This document shows positions 13,942 through 15,422 of a stretch of DNA of 15,422 bases, one piece after another. The notes under the pieces are model-generated. The model searched no databases. It was given only the letters and a program-made list of their open reading frames with translations, and was not told the DNA's origin. The stretch is taken from positions 1-15,422 of the forward strand of contig CAMLJY010000112.1 of the NCBI GenBank assembly GCA_946480465.1, in the 5' to 3' direction. Positions within the stretch are counted from its first letter, which is position 1; each line of letters starts with the position of its first letter. Both the position numbers and the translations under genes were made by a program. The stretch comes from an uncultured Burkholderiales bacterium (GTDB taxonomy: Bacteria > Pseudomonadota > Gammaproteobacteria > Burkholderiales > Burkholderiaceae).

Positions 13942-15080
13942 ACGACACCGCAACGACCACCGAGCGTGGTGCCGAGTCCGCCGCCGTGAGCGTTGCGCCG
14001 GCCCCCTCCCCTCCGCCCGACGCGCGCCCCGCCATCAGCCTGTCGCGGCGCGGTGCCATCATCGGCGCGGCGCTCGTCGGCGCGGCCTCGGTGGCGAGCC
14101 TGACGCTGGCGATCCACAGCCAACAACGCCTGAAGACGCTGGAACTGGAACTCGTCAAGCGCCAGCAGGACAGCCAGAGCCAGGTCATCGAGGCGCGTGC
14201 CGCAGCCAAGCAGGCGCAGGACATTTCGCATGCCGCCGAAGCCAAGGTCGCGCTGCTCGAAGCGCGTGTGGCCGAGACCGCGCTGCAACGCAGCCAGCTC
14301 GAGGAACTGATCCAGCAGCTGTCCCGCTCGCGCGACGAGAACGTGCTGGCCGACGTCGACGCGGCGATCCGCGTCGCCGTGCAACAAAGCGCGATCACCG
14401 GCAGCGCCGAGCCGCTGATAGGCGCTTTGCGCCAGGCCGAGGAGCGCATGGCGCGCATCAACCTGCCGCGCACGGAACGGGTGCGCCGCGCCATCTCGCG
14501 CGACATCGACCGCGCGCGAGCCGTGGCGCTGACGGACATCGCCAGCCTGGCGATCAAGTTGGACGAGGCCGTGCGCATGACCGACGAGCTGCCGCTGCTG
14601 TCCCAGCCCGAGCGGCGCGGTGCCGCTGCCGCGGCGGCCATGGCCGCCGCATCCCGGCCCGCACGCAGCGCCGGGGCCGAAGGCGGCGGTGATAACCGCT
14701 ATCTGACGTGGCTGTCCGACACCTGGGGCGCCGTGTCCGGTCGGGTCTGGACGGAGGTTCGGTCCCTGGTTCGCGTCACCCGCATCGACAACCCCGAGGC
14801 CGTGCTCGTGGCGCCCGAGCAGGGCTGGTTCCTGCGCGAGAACCTGAAGCTCCGCCTGCTCAATGCGCGGCTGGCGCTGATGTCGCGCCAGTTCGACGCC
14901 GCGCAGTCCGACCTGCGCGACGTGCAGTCCGCGCTGGACCGCTACTTCGACCGCAGCTCGCGCCGCGTGGCCAGCGCGACCGAGCTGGTCAAGCAGGTGG
15001 CCGGCCAGGCGCGCCAGATGAGCCTGCCGCGGCCTGACGAGACGCTGGCCGCCATCGCCGCCGCCCAGGCCGGGCGCTGA
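13938..15080 (+). CDS. hemX: HemX-family membrane-anchored protein
   Basis: Protein of the proteobacterial HemX family (380 aa), often annotated as uroporphyrinogen-III C-methyltransferase, although it lacks the SAM-methyltransferase fold and its role is unproven. A short cytoplasmic N-terminus rich in Pro and Ala is followed by one membrane segment (about residues 39-59, GAIIGAALVGAASVASLTLA). Next comes a long charged helical or coiled-coil stretch (about 60-145), a helical region, an Ala/Gly-rich linker (about 228-252), and the conserved C-terminal part with WLRE-like GWFLRENLKLRLLNARLALM followed by repeated helices. The GTG start overlaps the hemD stop by 4 bp, with no clear Shine-Dalgarno. 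hemY follows after 16 bp. The conserved hemCDXY order suggests a scaffold or membrane role in haem synthesis. Confidence 0.88.
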   Translation: MNDTATTTERGAESAAVSVAPAPSPPPDARPAISLSRRGAIIGAALVGAASVASLTLAIHSQQRLKTLELELVKRQQDSQSQVIEARAAAKQAQDISHAAEAKVALLEARVAETALQRSQLEELIQQLSRSRDENVLADVDAAIRVAVQQSAITGSAEPLIGALRQAEERMARINLPRTERVRRAISRDIDRARAVALTDIASLAIKLDEAVRMTDELPLLSQPERRGAAAAAAMAAASRPARSAGAEGGGDNRYLTWLSDTWGAVSGRVWTEVRSLVRVTRIDNPEAVLVAPEQGWFLRENLKLRLLNARLALMSRQFDAAQSDLRDVQSALDRYFDRSSRRVASATELVKQVAGQARQMSLPRPDETLAAIAAAQAGR

Positions 15081-15096
15081 TCCACGACGGGAACCG

Positions 15097-15422
15097 ATGC
15101 GGACCATCATCTGGCTCGTGCTGCTGTTCGCCGTGGCGGTGGTGTCCGCGCTGACCTTCGGCGACAACGACGGCATGGCCTCGTTCTACTGGGGCGCCTG
15201 GCGGCTGGACATGTCGCTGAACTTCTTCGTGCTGGCGGCGCTGGGCATCGGATTCGTGATCGTCTCCGCGGCGCAGGCCATCAGTGCGCTGGTGGGCCTG
15301 CCGGCGCGCGCGCGCGAGTGGCGCGCGCTGCGTGTCGAACGCGGTGCGCAATCCGCGCTGCGCGAGGCGCTGACCGAGTTCTTCGGCGGCCGCTACAGCC
15401 GCGCCACCAAGGCCGCGCAGCG
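15097..15422 (+). CDS. hemY: HemY-family protein, 3' end cut by window
   Basis: Start of the proteobacterial HemY protein, a membrane-anchored TPR protein of the haem gene cluster (not the Gram-positive protoporphyrinogen oxidase of the same name). The 108 visible codons encode a first membrane segment (residues 3-21, IIWLVLLFAVAVVSALTFG), the typical periplasmic-turn motif with WRLDMSLNFF, a second membrane segment (about 45-68), a basic cytoplasmic stretch, and the beginning of the helical repeat region, FFGGRYSRATKAAQ. The ATG at 15097 lies 16 bp after hemX with GGGA at 15089-15092 upstream. The reading frame runs open to the window edge, so full length is unknown. Its exact biochemical role is unproven in the family. 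Confidence 0.9.
   Translation, partial: MRTIIWLVLLFAVAVVSALTFGDNDGMASFYWGAWRLDMSLNFFVLAALGIGFVIVSAAQAISALVGLPARAREWRALRVERGAQSALREALTEFFGGRYSRATKAAQ

Noticed and set aside
13653..15176. 507-codon minus-strand frame across hemD, hemX and hemY
   Set aside because: Shadow of three plus-strand genes in conserved order, with no domain recognisable.
15300..15336. GC alternating palindrome-like stretch in hemY
   Set aside because: It is within coding sequence made of Ala/Arg codons, so codon use alone explains it.

Overview
The window looks like a chromosomal piece of a high-GC betaproteobacterium, most likely of the order Burkholderiales. This is inferred from protein character, gene order (ppc divergent from hemC, and hemC-hemD-hemX-hemY) and a GC-rich third codon position, not from any marker gene. 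No rRNA, tRNA, CRISPR array, insertion sequence, integrase or attachment site was seen. Almost every base is coding, and the longest non-coding stretch is about 122 bp.

Positions 2-9227, plus strand, form a tight seven-gene run for propionyl-CoA catabolism: methylmalonyl-CoA mutase (5' end cut by the window edge), its GTPase chaperone MeaB, the propionyl-CoA carboxylase beta subunit, a membrane acyltransferase of the acyltransferase-3 family, the biotin-carrying alpha subunit, biotin synthase BioB, and a VOC-fold protein that is probably methylmalonyl-CoA epimerase. Together they cover propionyl-CoA to (S)-methylmalonyl-CoA (PccA/PccB), to (R)-methylmalonyl-CoA (epimerase), to succinyl-CoA (mutase, maintained by MeaB). 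BioB supplies the biotin on PccA. Several junctions overlap by 4 bp or leave short gaps, which suggests one transcript with translational coupling. The acyltransferase is the odd member.

Positions 9234-12065, minus strand, hold phosphoenolpyruvate carboxylase (ppc). It converges on the catabolic run with only 6 bp between the stop codons, and a hairpin spans both stops.

Positions 12066-12187 are a divergent intergenic region between ppc and hemC. It contains a two-tier (concentric) inverted repeat of 55 bp. A good -10 hexamer lies so close to the hemC start that the mRNA may be almost leaderless.

Positions 12188-15422, plus strand, carry the haem-pathway run hemC, hemD, hemX and hemY. The last is cut by the window edge.

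Most of the window is ordinary core metabolism. The items worth a second look are the acyltransferase inside the propionyl-CoA carboxylase pair, the unusual predicted metal site of the epimerase-like protein, and several inverted repeats at gene borders.
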